This document shows positions 33,605 to 41,132 of a stretch of DNA of 64,000 nucleotides, piece after piece (position 1 is the first letter of the stretch; the number at the start of each line of letters is the position of its first letter). The translations under genes were made by a program, and so were the position numbers. The DNA is from an uncultured Acetatifactor sp. Lineage in GTDB: Bacteria; Bacillota; Clostridia; Lachnospirales; Lachnospiraceae. The stretch spans positions 8,633 through 72,632 of the forward strand of contig CAJUFO010000011.1 of NCBI GenBank assembly GCA_910585615.1, in the 5' to 3' direction. The notes beneath the pieces are model-generated. The model was not told where the DNA came from and made no database searches. It was given only the letters and a program-made list of their open reading frames with translations.

Positions 33605-33772
33605 TCACATCATCTTCTTATATATCTTATCAGCCACCTTCTTTTGCACCTTAGGCATCGCCAAGGATACAACCGCACCAACCGCTATGCTTCCCACCAA
33701 ACCAGCGATTGTCCTAACCACTCTGTTGCCTTTTGTAGGCTTATCTTCTTTATGTTTTCCGCTTTCCATCAT
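33605..33772 (-). CDS. 55-residue basic peptide with one membrane segment
   Basis: Too short to be obvious, but GGAG precedes an ATG-ATG pair at good spacing and the GTPase start follows 31 bases after the stop. The sequence has a polar N terminus, a membrane helix (TIAGLVGSIAVGAVVSLAMP) and a basic tail (KVQKKVADKIYKKMM). First gene of the GTPase cassette. It may anchor or signal to the GTPase, or act as a small toxin. Confidence 0.65.
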   Translation of the reverse strand: MMESGKHKEDKPTKGNRVVRTIAGLVGSIAVGAVVSLAMPKVQKKVADKIYKKMM

Positions 33773-33922
33773 TTTTCTCCTTTTTATTTATTTTTTTACA
33801 AGAGGTTTCACCTCATCAAAATTCTTGCTAATCACAACATTTTCTTACATTTTTTCATTAGTTATAATTAACAATATAAATTATACGTCTTTTATAAGTA
33901 TTTTTCAACCCCTTTACTTCAT

Positions 33923-33940
33923 ATAATCGAAATTATATTA
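33923..33940. promoter_or_regulatory. palindrome in the divergent promoter region
   Basis: ATATAAT/ATTATAT arms around CGAA, about 25 bases before the XRE gene start and in the shared upstream region of the GTPase cassette. Suitable as a promoter element or as the operator of the XRE protein. Confidence 0.5.
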
Positions 33941-33965
33941 ACGATAAATATATGGAGGTGCTGCA

Positions 33966-34301
33966 ATGGAACATAAAAAATCTAATTTTGATGTCCTGCA
34001 AAAGATTACGGATGAGCGTCAAAAAAGAAACTGGAGCGAATACACCTTAGCCAAAAATTCAAATATTGCTCAATCCACAATTTCTACTTGGTATCGGAAA
34101 AATATGATTCCGTCTGTTTCCTCTATAGAGCGTATATGTGAAGGCTTTGGCATTTCTTTGAGCCAGTTTTTTTCCGAGAGCCCACTGGAAATTGCCCTAA
34201 CTGAAGAGCAACAGGAGGTATTCCAACTCTGGAAACGTTTGAATCAACAACAGCGATATGCTATATTACAGATGATTCACGCATTTCTCGACCATGCTTA
34301 A
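33966..34301 (+). CDS. XRE-family transcriptional regulator
   Basis: Protein of 111 residues with an N-terminal Cro/CI-type helix-turn-helix (WSEYTLAKNSNIAQSTISTW) and a helical C-terminal part for dimerisation. The start has GGAGG 7 bases upstream. It is the first plus-strand gene of the element and is divergent from the GTPase cassette, which it probably represses. Confidence 0.9.
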   Translation: MEHKKSNFDVLQKITDERQKRNWSEYTLAKNSNIAQSTISTWYRKNMIPSVSSIERICEGFGISLSQFFSESPLEIALTEEQQEVFQLWKRLNQQQRYAILQMIHAFLDHA

Positions 34302-34553
34302 TTCCAGGTGTATTTTCTGTACATAACCCACAGCCCAATGTTACCAGTAGGAATCATAGAAATAGTATTTCCACTCTTTAACATAGTGCCAATGTCCCCA
34401 TACTGGCACCACGCTAGTTTGGGCACAATATAAAACACATATCATGCTGCCTCAAAGCTAGCAACCACATCACTCCTTGTGCCTGTTGCATGAATTCTAC
34501 ATTTTCTTCGCAGCGATAGCATGTACAATTTTTCTTGGTATAACATTTCTCCG

Positions 34554-35699
34554 CTACTCCGGCAGGTTCGCATTCCGGTTTTTAATATATTCTATGGGAT
34601 GATCCAGACACTCGATTTCTGACCGCTGTTTAATTGTAATAGGCGATATCCCAAGAGCATTGAATCTGTTCATCATATTATAAAAACTCTTATACTTTTT
34701 CTCATAGCGTAGTCTCGCTTCCTCTAAGCCGCTTTTAGCCGTATCTCTAACTATCCTGCACATACGTTCTTTCGTCTTATCTTTATAACTGCTTTCTCTT
34801 ATCATCTCTTCCGCTTTGGAGGCTTTCACAAAACACCCTGTCCCGAAGCACTCCCGCAACTGCTTATCCAAAAGCCTTTCGGAAATCTCAGCAGTTTTCA
34901 TCAGATACTCTATTTCGCTTTCACAATCAGATTTTTTCTTCTCATATCGAACCTTATTGCGCTTTACCCTTAATTCCACCCGAACAATGCCTTCGGCCTC
35001 CGCGATATCTTCGGCTTTATATTTATCCTTTTCTCCCATCATCTGGCTCTGCTTGTCATAAACGGAGAATTCATAGGATCCGCAGTACACCGTAAATGAG
35101 TTCCGGGTCGGTATCCACCTTCCCTGCGTTTTGCTATATTCCTCTTTTCTGATGGTGGGATGAGGGCATAACCCTTTCCTGACAAGCCGCATATACTCTT
35201 CGACCTCATACTTCGACCTTAAACGGATATTTGCGCAATAGTCTATCCTCTGGATATAAAAGCATTCCTTCGATATGCCATTGATATCTGTCATATCCAG
35301 AAAGTCCTGAATCCTGTCCAGGCTGTTCCTGACATCAGCCGCATCTGCGATGTAGACAAATGGATGCGAGTCCTTATGGAACATCATCCTTGGGTTCACT
35401 TTAATCTGCAGAAAATAAATCTTTCCTGAATTTTTTGATATGGTTCTTACTTTCACTGGGTTCAATCCATACGTTAAAAATCCGTCAAATATCAGCTCCT
35501 TTGTATCTGCCCATTCATTTCTATGCTTATGATACCGAAGCCCTTCTGCGTCACAATAGGCAATCAGCTTTTCTCTAATCGTTTTTGCCTCCCTGGGAGT
35601 AAGCCTTGTACAAAATGACATTGTATGCATAGAATATCTGCTGCTTACTGCTGCCGCATTTTTGATTTTATCCTGTTCCGTATTCTTTTGGTCCATCAT
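34554..35699 (-). CDS. putative replication initiator of the element
   Basis: Protein of 381 residues. I place the start at the ATG at 35699 (GGAG 10 bases upstream). Segments such as QRIDYCANIRLRSKYEVEEYMRL and a two-part, basic layout resemble plasmid/phage replication-initiation proteins of the rolling-circle type, but I cannot point to the catalytic tyrosine with certainty. An internal segment (IRESSYKDKTKERMCRIVRD) recurs as the C-terminal tail of PrfH at 7892. A stem-loop lies upstream at 35837. Could also be a hypothetical DNA-binding protein. Confidence 0.5.
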   Translation of the reverse strand: MMDQKNTEQDKIKNAAAVSSRYSMHTMSFCTRLTPREAKTIREKLIAYCDAEGLRYHKHRNEWADTKELIFDGFLTYGLNPVKVRTISKNSGKIYFLQIKVNPRMMFHKDSHPFVYIADAADVRNSLDRIQDFLDMTDINGISKECFYIQRIDYCANIRLRSKYEVEEYMRLVRKGLCPHPTIRKEEYSKTQGRWIPTRNSFTVYCGSYEFSVYDKQSQMMGEKDKYKAEDIAEAEGIVRVELRVKRNKVRYEKKKSDCESEIEYLMKTAEISERLLDKQLRECFGTGCFVKASKAEEMIRESSYKDKTKERMCRIVRDTAKSGLEEARLRYEKKYKSFYNMMNRFNALGISPITIKQRSEIECLDHPIEYIKNRNANLPE

Positions 35700-36139
35700 G
35701 CCCGTCCATCTCCTCGTTTCTCTATCAGAAAAAGCTGTTCCTTCATCTTTCCATTTTGGTCTTTGTCTGCAACATACATAGTTCCATAGGCCTCCTACCA
35801 ATAGAATCCTGTTCGTCCTATAGAGCCATAAACCAGGCTGTCGCTTCGACAGCTCCAGATAGGTCCACTAGCTCCTTTTCATGTTCCCGATTAGCAGGAA
35901 CCGCAATCATTAACCATTTTTAGCCGAAAAGTTCCTGAAGCCCATATAAACTCTGGCTTTCCGCCTTTCTTTCGTGTAACACATTTTTCTGCTTACTGAT
36001 CCGCCAGCTTATTCCATTGTTTATAGCTGATATTTTTCAATAGCATCCACCAGCATATTTATTTATCTTGTTCGGCATGAAATTATTTAATATCAATTTC
36101 TCTCCAAACACTGAAATAAAAAAGAAAGGAGCCACTGAT
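35700..36139. other. intergenic region with stem-loop, candidate origin/regulatory region
   Basis: No gene seen. A tight hairpin GCTGTCG/CGACAGC with a 3-base loop lies at 35837-35853, upstream of the putative rep gene. Such structures occur at nick sites and at attenuators. The rest is AT-rich spacer that must hold the promoters for rep (minus) and for the HTH genes (plus). Confidence 0.45.
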
Positions 36140-36319
36140 ATGATGAATGAAGAACTCTTATTACTGGAAGACATCTGTCCTATCCTGCACATAGGGAAGA
36201 CCACTGCGTACAGGCTTATACAGTCAGGCCAGCTGCCTGCACAGAAAATCGGCGGGAAATGGCAAATCAGGGCTGGTGACCTCAAAGATTATCTGGCCGG
36301 AAAGTTCCACCAGGATTAA
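36140..36319 (+). CDS. excisionase-type HTH DNA-binding protein (59 residues)
   Basis: Winged-HTH protein: LLLEDICPILHIGKTTAYRL is the recognition part, followed by QKIGGKWQIRAGDLKDYLAG. AAAGGAG lies 8 bases before the start at 36140; 24 upstream codons in the same frame are unlikely to be translated. Such proteins serve as excisionases or transcription factors of small elements. Confidence 0.85.
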   Translation: MMNEELLLLEDICPILHIGKTTAYRLIQSGQLPAQKIGGKWQIRAGDLKDYLAGKFHQD

Positions 36320-36422
36320 GCAGAAAAAGCGCTATCTGCAACCACCAAGCGCAACCGGTATAAACCACCCAAAACCAATCAGGCCAACAATTTCATAAAA
36401 AACATAAGGAGGCGGAAAAGAG

Positions 36423-36605
36423 ATGCTGGAAGATTGCCCAGACCTATTGACAAGAAAACAGGCACAGGAATTACTGCATATGGGAAAGAACCGGATATTA
36501 GGCCATATCCAATCCGGACGGCTGCGGGCCATGATACTTGACGGACGGTATCTGATCAGAAAAGAGGATATGATCGATTTCATCAGCCGTCTGCCCTACC
36601 GATAG
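36423..36605 (+). CDS. second excisionase-type HTH protein (60 residues)
   Basis: Related in shape to the preceding gene: LLTRKQAQELLHMGKNRILG is the HTH and RLRAMILDGRYLIRKEDMID the wing. AAGGAGG is about 9 bases before the ATG. It lies about 100 bases downstream of the first HTH gene in the same direction, probably in one transcript. Confidence 0.85.
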   Translation: MLEDCPDLLTRKQAQELLHMGKNRILGHIQSGRLRAMILDGRYLIRKEDMIDFISRLPYR

Positions 36606-36608
36606 ATG

Positions 36609-36645
36609 TTGACAGTCCATAATCGTTCATATATAATTATGAACG
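36609..36645 (+). promoter_or_regulatory. consensus sigma-A promoter inside a palindromic operator
   Basis: TTGACA at 36609-36614, a spacer of exactly 17, and TATAAT at 36632-36637. The -10 box is the entire 6-base loop between perfect 8-bp arms CGTTCATA (36624-36631) and TATGAACG (36638-36645). A protein bound to the palindrome would block RNA polymerase. It drives the HTH gene at 36657. Confidence 0.8.
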
Positions 36646-36656
36646 GGGTGGCGTAT

Positions 36657-36932
36657 ATGCAGTTTCATGAAGATTACGAGAAAAGAATCCAGGATTTAGA
36701 GAGAAGGGTCCATGTACTGGAAAGCATCATCAACGGAACCAGCAGAAATAAGCCAGGGAGAAAGCCGCTTCTGCCAGCAGACACAAAAGCTGAAATCATC
36801 CGTAAGCACAACGCCGGCAGCTCCTATTCCTGTCTGGCTGCAGAATATGGAGTTTCCAAGACCACCATAAGCAACATAATCAATCCCAATAAAGGAAAAT
36901 CCAGATTTACAATACCTGTGCAAAAGGGCTAA
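36657..36932 (+). CDS. HTH protein with coiled-coil N terminus (Hin-like HTH)
   Basis: Protein of 91 residues from the ATG at 36657, chosen because the promoter predicts transcription starting near 36644 and GGGGTGG lies just before it. A short coiled coil (YEKRIQDLERRVHVLESIIN) is followed by a resolvase/Hin-type HTH (YSCLAAEYGVSKTTISNIIN). There is no recombinase catalytic domain, so it is a regulator, and probably autoregulates through the palindrome over its promoter. Confidence 0.8.
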   Translation: MQFHEDYEKRIQDLERRVHVLESIINGTSRNKPGRKPLLPADTKAEIIRKHNAGSSYSCLAAEYGVSKTTISNIINPNKGKSRFTIPVQKG

Positions 36933-36966
36933 GATTTCAATCAGGTACTTCCTAACGAATTCGCCT

Positions 36967-37095
36967 GTCCGCAGCCGATGCCCCCAGCAGCTGGGGAATC
37001 GCTTTATCCGTAACTATTTTTGCTTCGGCGTAAATGCCCTTTACTGTTCCATATCATTTTACCACCTTTAAAAATGGGCGCAAAAAGGCACCCCA
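36967..37095 (-). pseudogene. decayed 5' fragment of rtcB
   Basis: Two blocks match the intact rtcB and its leader at high identity: 36967-37012 corresponds to about 9606-9654 (the DIGCG-coding part) and 37012-37095 to about 9791-9877 (start codon region plus the GGGCGCAAAAA leader). About 140 bases between them are deleted and the start codon context is changed. It lies inside the intact element, near its right end. Confidence 0.8.
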
Positions 37096-37158
37096 CATCA
37101 ATCCCGAACCGAAAGTCCATGAAACCCTCGCAAATCCGGCTCTGAATGTTATTTTGCA

Positions 37159-37179
37159 ATAATCTATAAAATAATCTAT
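37159..37179 (+). promoter_or_regulatory. putative integrase arm-type sites, right end
   Basis: Two direct copies of ATAATCTAT at 37159-37167 and 37171-37179, with the same orientation and 12-base spacing as the pair near attL (12141-12161). Their presence at both ends supports integrase or excisionase binding. Confidence 0.55.
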
Positions 37180-37199
37180 CCGTCAGGATTTCATAGGAG

Positions 37200-37223
37200 A
37201 AACCAGGAATATCTTCCTGGTTT
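37200..37223. repeat. 10-bp perfect inverted repeat near the right end
   Basis: AAACCAGGAA and TTCCTGGTTT around TATC, between the putative arm sites and attR. Could be a binding site for an excisionase or a short terminator stem. Confidence 0.55.
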
Positions 37224-37296
37224 CAATAACAGCATGACCTGTACCCCCATCTGCCTTATAGCACAGGAACCCCCGAAAACCCTTGATTTTGCTGCA

Positions 37297-37329
37297 CAAA
37301 AACACCCCGGTGAATCTCTCCACCGGGGT
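37297..37329 (-). terminator. terminator of tRNA-Gln, supplied by the element
   Basis: Minus-strand stem ACCCCGGTG/CACCGGGGT followed by GTTTTTG. It lies inside the element just past the tRNA 3' end, so the element rebuilds both the tRNA and its terminator; the presumed original terminator sits at 12001-12032. Confidence 0.85.
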
Positions 37330-37337
37330 CTGTATAA

Positions 37338-37386
37338 CAGGGCTACAAGGATTCGAACCTTGAAATGACGGAGTCAGAGTCCGTTG
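37338..37386. repeat. attR: 49-bp repeat forming the 3' part of tRNA-Gln
   Basis: Identical to attL at 12035-12083. The repeat starts at the discriminator base and covers the T arm, variable region and anticodon arm. It marks the right boundary of the element. Confidence 0.93.
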
Positions 37387-37409
37387 CCTTACCGTTTGGC
37401 GATAGCCCT
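37338..37409 (-). tRNA. tRNA-Gln (CTG anticodon)
   Basis: Cloverleaf of 72 bases: acceptor AGGGCTA/TAGCCCT, anticodon stem ACGGA/TCCGT around loop CTCTGAC (anticodon CTG, reading CAG), and T loop TTCGAAT. The CCA end is not encoded. Its 3' two-thirds coincide with attR, so the gene was restored on integration. Confidence 0.95.
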
Positions 37410-37428
37410 ATGTCTTATTACTTGGAAT

Positions 37429-37457
37429 ATTATACACGAAGTATTTCCAATTTGCAA
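37429..37457 (-). promoter_or_regulatory. promoter of tRNA-Gln
   Basis: On the minus strand TTGCAA, a 17-base spacer, then TATAAT, ending 19 bases before the tRNA 5' end. It lies in host DNA, outside the element, so the tRNA keeps its native promoter. Confidence 0.8.
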
Positions 37458-37483
37458 TACCCTAATTCAATTTTTTTCAAATT

Positions 37484-37520
37484 TTTGCTGCAAAACTTTT
37501 TGCTGCAAACTTTGCTGCAA
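37484..37520. repeat. three short tandem copies of TTTGCTGCAA
   Basis: Copies at 37484-37495, 37499-37509 and 37511-37520 in an AT-rich stretch upstream of the tRNA promoter. Nothing shows what they do; they may be remnants of slipped replication or a protein-binding array. Confidence 0.5.
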
Positions 37521-37553
37521 TTTCGCGGGAGTTTGACACCTGGCCATCTTTAA

Positions 37554-38545
37554 ATAACCCGCAAAGCCAGTAATGGCTTTATTTGTGTCGACCGGAAGGT
37601 ACTGCAGGGAACTCTACAGGCATACTGCACGGTTGACGGCTGGGATGAAATCGGTTGGCTTCAGAGCGATTTCAACGATATAATCAGCCGGATGCGCCGG
37701 ATGATGGAAACGCAATACCTGACCGGCCAGCGCCTGAAGGAAAATAAGCTGAAACTCCTGCAGGCACAAATCAATCCCCACTTCTTGTACAACACGATGG
37801 ATCTCGTCATCTGGACTGCACAAAACCGGGATGCAAAGGAGGTCTGCGAGCTTGTAAAAAGCCTATCCCGCTATTATCGCATCAGTCTGAGCAGAGGGAA
37901 GGAGCTTATCCCTCTCTCACAGGATCTGGAGCACATTTCCCTTTATGCCGGACTACAGAATCAAATACCCCGCTGCAAGCAACGGGGTATCAATCTTGCA
38001 ACGCTGCAGAGCAGAAAGTGTCCTTCGGACACTTTGGCATTTGACCCTCGCGGCATTCGCCAACTGGCCGTGCAAGCTCGGCCGCTTGACTCATCGCTCG
38101 CGGGAATAAACGCTTCGATGAAAAAATTCGCCTCTGCATCAACGCCCAGGACGGGCTTTCTCAGATTTCCATTTTAAAGCTGCTTTTGCAGCCGCTGGTG
38201 GAAAACTGTATTGTACATGGCTTTGCCAGCCGGGAGGAAACCATAGCTTTTACGCTTTGCCGGACAGATTCCTTTTTGACCATACAGCTGGCGGTCGACA
38301 GCGCCGGCATTTCCGCAGAAAAGCTCGCTCGCTTGCGGCTGTCTCTGGAGCTGGAGCAGGCTGACGATTCCTGCAGTGGGTATGGTCTGCATAATATTGC
38401 GGAACGCATCCGCCGCTATTACGGGGAAACGGCTTCCTTCCGGATTGAATCGATTCCGGATGTCGAAACATACGTGTATATCAGCCTGCCGCTCCTTGCG
38501 TGCCCTTTCCACCCTCTTTTGGCTTCGCATAAGAAGTGCTGTTGA
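37554..38545 (+). pseudogene. sensor histidine kinase (YesM-like) pseudogene
   Basis: Remnant of a membrane sensor kinase. A HAMP-linker piece (GWDEIGWLQSDFNDIISRMR), the His-box LLQAQINPHFLYNTMDLVIW and the ATP-binding LLLQPLVENCIVHGF are present. The sensor domain and start are missing on the left. The frame is broken by a 146-bp insert at 37965-38110; removing it joins LQNQ to RFDEKIRL in frame, as in intact family members. Not functional. It abuts the tRNA-Gln upstream region. Confidence 0.85.
37965..38110. mobile_element. 146-bp palindromic miniature insertion
   Basis: Exactly removable from the histidine kinase frame, so it is a clean insertion. Its internal hairpins are TACCCCG/CGGGGTA and AAAGTGTCC/GGACACTTT (3-base loop), plus GC-rich inverted stretches around CTCGCGG...CTCGCGG. 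AATA occurs at both junctions and could be a target duplication. No coding capacity. MITE-like or another palindromic repeat. Confidence 0.7.
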
Positions 38546-38671
38546 CTTCACCTGGGCTGTGAGCTTTACGATGAGGCCCTGCGACGCCAGCTTCACCGCA
38601 GCCTCATAATAATCGGAAAGCGGCGGAGCCACGGCAGAGAATCCCCTCCCTCCCGGCCCCACCGCTGCCAT
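38510..38671 (-). pseudogene. truncated 5' part of an unknown gene downstream of glnN
   Basis: Starts 8 bases after the glnN stop with a good ribosome site (GGAGAGG) and reads MAAVGPGGRGFSAVAPPLSD then YYEAAVKLASQGLIVKLTAQ. After about 50 residues the frame runs into the antisense of the kinase pseudogene, so only the beginning seems original. Product not recognised. Confidence 0.4.
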
Positions 38672-38679
38672 GACCTCTC

Positions 38680-40791
38680 CTAGACCTCAAACGTCAACTC
38701 CCCATAAGAAGGCACCGGCCACACATCTTTGTCCACAATCATCTCCAGCCCATCGATGGGAGCCCGCAGCTCTTCCATGGCCGCCCTGACTACATCCTTA
38801 TAAAAGAACGCCTGCTCTTTCACATCCTCCATGGCCGTAGCCTGGGCCGTGGCCTGAATCAGCCTCCCCAGTGCCTCCTGGGCCGCCGTCAGTTTCCCGT
38901 TCACCTCGCCCAGGAGCCCTGCCTGCACCGCAGGCTCCGCCCCGGCCTCCTTCACGGCCACCACGGTGTCCGCAAGCTGCCTGGTATACTTCACCACGGC
39001 AGGGATGTATTTCTTGCCGGCCATGTCAATCATGGTGTTGGCCTCGATGTTGATGGTCTTTGCATAGGTCTCGTAGATGATCTCCTCCCTGGACTCCAGC
39101 TCCACCTTGGTGAAGATGCCGAACTTCTCGAAGAGCTTCACCGCCTTGTCCGTGGTCAGGGTACAGGCCGCCTCCACCATGGACTTGATGTTGGGCAGGC
39201 CCCGCCTCTCGGCCTCCGCCACCCAGTCTTCGGAGTAGCCGTCGCCATTGAAGACGATTCTCTGGTGTGCCCCCATGTACTCCTTGATCAGGTCGTGCAC
39301 CGCCAAATCGAAGTCCTCCGCCTGCTCCAGCCTGTCGGCCGCCTCGCAGAAAGCCTCCGCCACGATGGCGTTCAGGGTGGTGTTGGGGCTGGCGATGGAA
39401 TCCGCGCTGCCTACCATGCGGAACTCGAACTTGTTCCCCGTGAAGGCAAAGGGCGATGTGCGGTTCCTGTCTGTGGCATCCTTCTCCAGGTCGGGCAGCG
39501 TGGACACGCCAGTCTCCAGCTTGCCGCCCTCCAGGCAATGGGCCGCCTCGCCGGTCTCCACCAATTGCTTCACCACATCCTCCAGCTGCTCCCCCAGGAA
39601 GATGGAGATGATGGCGGGAGGGGCCTCGTTTGCCCCCAGCCTGTGGTCGTTGCCCACATCCGCCGCGCTCTGGCGCAGGAGGTCCGCATGGGTGTCTACA
39701 GCCTTGATGACGCAGGCCAGCACCAGCAGGAACTGGATGTTCTCGTTGGGGGTCTCGCCGGGATCCAGCAGGTTCACCCCATTGTCCGTGCCCAGGGACC
39801 AGTTGTTGTGCTTGCCGGAGCCGTTCACTCCGGCGAAGGGCTTCTCGTGGAGCAGGCAGGTCAAGCCATGGCGGCCCGCCACCTTCTTCATGGTCTCCAT
39901 AACTAACTGATTGTGGTCAACCGCGATGTTGGCCGTCTCATAGACAGGAGCCAGCTCATGCTGGGCCGGGGCCACCTCGTTGTGCTGGGTCTTGGCCGTC
40001 ACCCCCAGCTTCCACAGCTCCACGTTCAGGTCCTTCATATATGCGCCCACCCGCTCGCGGATGGTGCCGAAGTAATGGTCCTCCAGCTCCTGGCCCTTGG
40101 GCGCGGGAGCGCCGAACAGGGTGCGCCCGGCGAAGATGAGATCCTCCCGCTGAAGGTACTTTTCTCTGTCCACAAGAAAGTACTCCTGCTCCGGCCCTAC
40201 GCTGGCCACTACCTTCGTGGCCCCTTCGTTGCCAAAGAGCCGCACGATGCGCAGCGCCTGCTGGCTGATTGCCTCCATGGAGCGCAGCAGCGGGGTCTTC
40301 TTGTCCAGGGCCTCCCCGGTGTAGGAACAGAATGCCGTGGGGATGCAGAGGATGACTCCCGTGGCGTCCTCCTTCAGGAACGCCGGGGAGGTGATGTCCC
40401 AGGCCGTGTAGCCCCTGGCCTCGAACGTGGCCCGCAGGCCTCCTGAGGGGAAGGAGGAGGCGTCAGGCTCGCCCTTAATCAGCTCCTTGCCGGAGAACTC
40501 CATGATCATTTTGCCGTCCTCATCCGGGTGCGTCACGAAAGCGTCGTGCTTCTCCGCCGTGATGCCAGTAAGGGGCTGGAACCAGTGGGTGTAATGGGTG
40601 GCGCCGTTCTCCACGGCCCAGTCCTTCATGGCCTTGGCCACCACGTCCGCGGCCGCCAGGGACAGCTCGCCCCCCTGATCCATGATTTTTCTGACTTCTT
40701 TATAGACGCTCCTGGGCAGCCTTTCCTTCATCTTGCCAAAGGTGAATACCTTGCTGGCGAAAATCTCTTCTACCTTCACTACTTCACACAT
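38680..40791 (-). CDS. glnN: glutamine synthetase, type III
   Basis: ATP-dependent synthesis of glutamine from glutamate and ammonia. The 703 residues and the motifs (THWFQPLTGITAEKHDAF; GPEQEYFLVD; NEVAPAQHELAPVYE; HEKPFAGVNGSGKHNNWSLG; TGNKFEFRMVGS) are typical of GSIII. I start it at MCEVVKVEEIF (GGAGAAGG upstream), as family members begin near here. An in-frame leader (MVRCYFGTFF...) with AGGAGG before an ATG at 40881 also exists. Stand-alone gene next to the mobile zone. Confidence 0.94.
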   Translation of the reverse strand: MCEVVKVEEIFASKVFTFGKMKERLPRSVYKEVRKIMDQGGELSLAAADVVAKAMKDWAVENGATHYTHWFQPLTGITAEKHDAFVTHPDEDGKMIMEFSGKELIKGEPDASSFPSGGLRATFEARGYTAWDITSPAFLKEDATGVILCIPTAFCSYTGEALDKKTPLLRSMEAISQQALRIVRLFGNEGATKVVASVGPEQEYFLVDREKYLQREDLIFAGRTLFGAPAPKGQELEDHYFGTIRERVGAYMKDLNVELWKLGVTAKTQHNEVAPAQHELAPVYETANIAVDHNQLVMETMKKVAGRHGLTCLLHEKPFAGVNGSGKHNNWSLGTDNGVNLLDPGETPNENIQFLLVLACVIKAVDTHADLLRQSAADVGNDHRLGANEAPPAIISIFLGEQLEDVVKQLVETGEAAHCLEGGKLETGVSTLPDLEKDATDRNRTSPFAFTGNKFEFRMVGSADSIASPNTTLNAIVAEAFCEAADRLEQAEDFDLAVHDLIKEYMGAHQRIVFNGDGYSEDWVAEAERRGLPNIKSMVEAACTLTTDKAVKLFEKFGIFTKVELESREEIIYETYAKTINIEANTMIDMAGKKYIPAVVKYTRQLADTVVAVKEAGAEPAVQAGLLGEVNGKLTAAQEALGRLIQATAQATAMEDVKEQAFFYKDVVRAAMEELRAPIDGLEMIVDKDVWPVPSYGELTFEV

Positions 40792-41132
40792 TTTCCTTCT
40801 CCCTTCTCTCTCCCTGTCCTCCATCGGCCGCCTCCCGAGAATCCACCACATAAAAAAAGTCCCAAAGTAACACCTTACCATGGAACCTCCTCGTTCATTG
40901 AATGCCGATGTGCGGAAACGGTGGCATACAGCCGCGCCAACGTTTCGTTTTCTATAAAATACCCTAATTTCCCCCAAAATGCAATACCCCAAAAATCATT
41001 TCTCGCTTTCCGCCAAATAAAAGCGTTTGTCCCTGCCAAAGGCAGGGCAGGTTGCATAGGGGCCCGGGAATCCCCGGCTATCCAGCCCCGGCGGAATGCA
41101 CAAGGCCAGGGCCGCAAAGCGCGGAAGCCGTG
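40792..41132 (-). other. glnN upstream region, no separate gene
   Basis: Holds an open leader in frame with glnN (ATG at 40881 with AGGAGG) and, further up, a perfect hairpin CCCTGCC/GGCAGGG (41031-41047) and a weaker one at about 41065-41083, which may end transcription of the U32 peptidase gene. I see no clear riboswitch. Confidence 0.4.

Noticed and set aside
12035..37386. Conjugative element with relaxase
   Set aside because: No relaxase, coupling or type IV secretion gene is recognisable; the putative rep lacks clear relaxase motifs.
40792..41132. Possible glutamine riboswitch upstream of glnN
   Set aside because: I looked for the conserved core and could not align it; only generic hairpins are seen. 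A covariance-model search would settle it.
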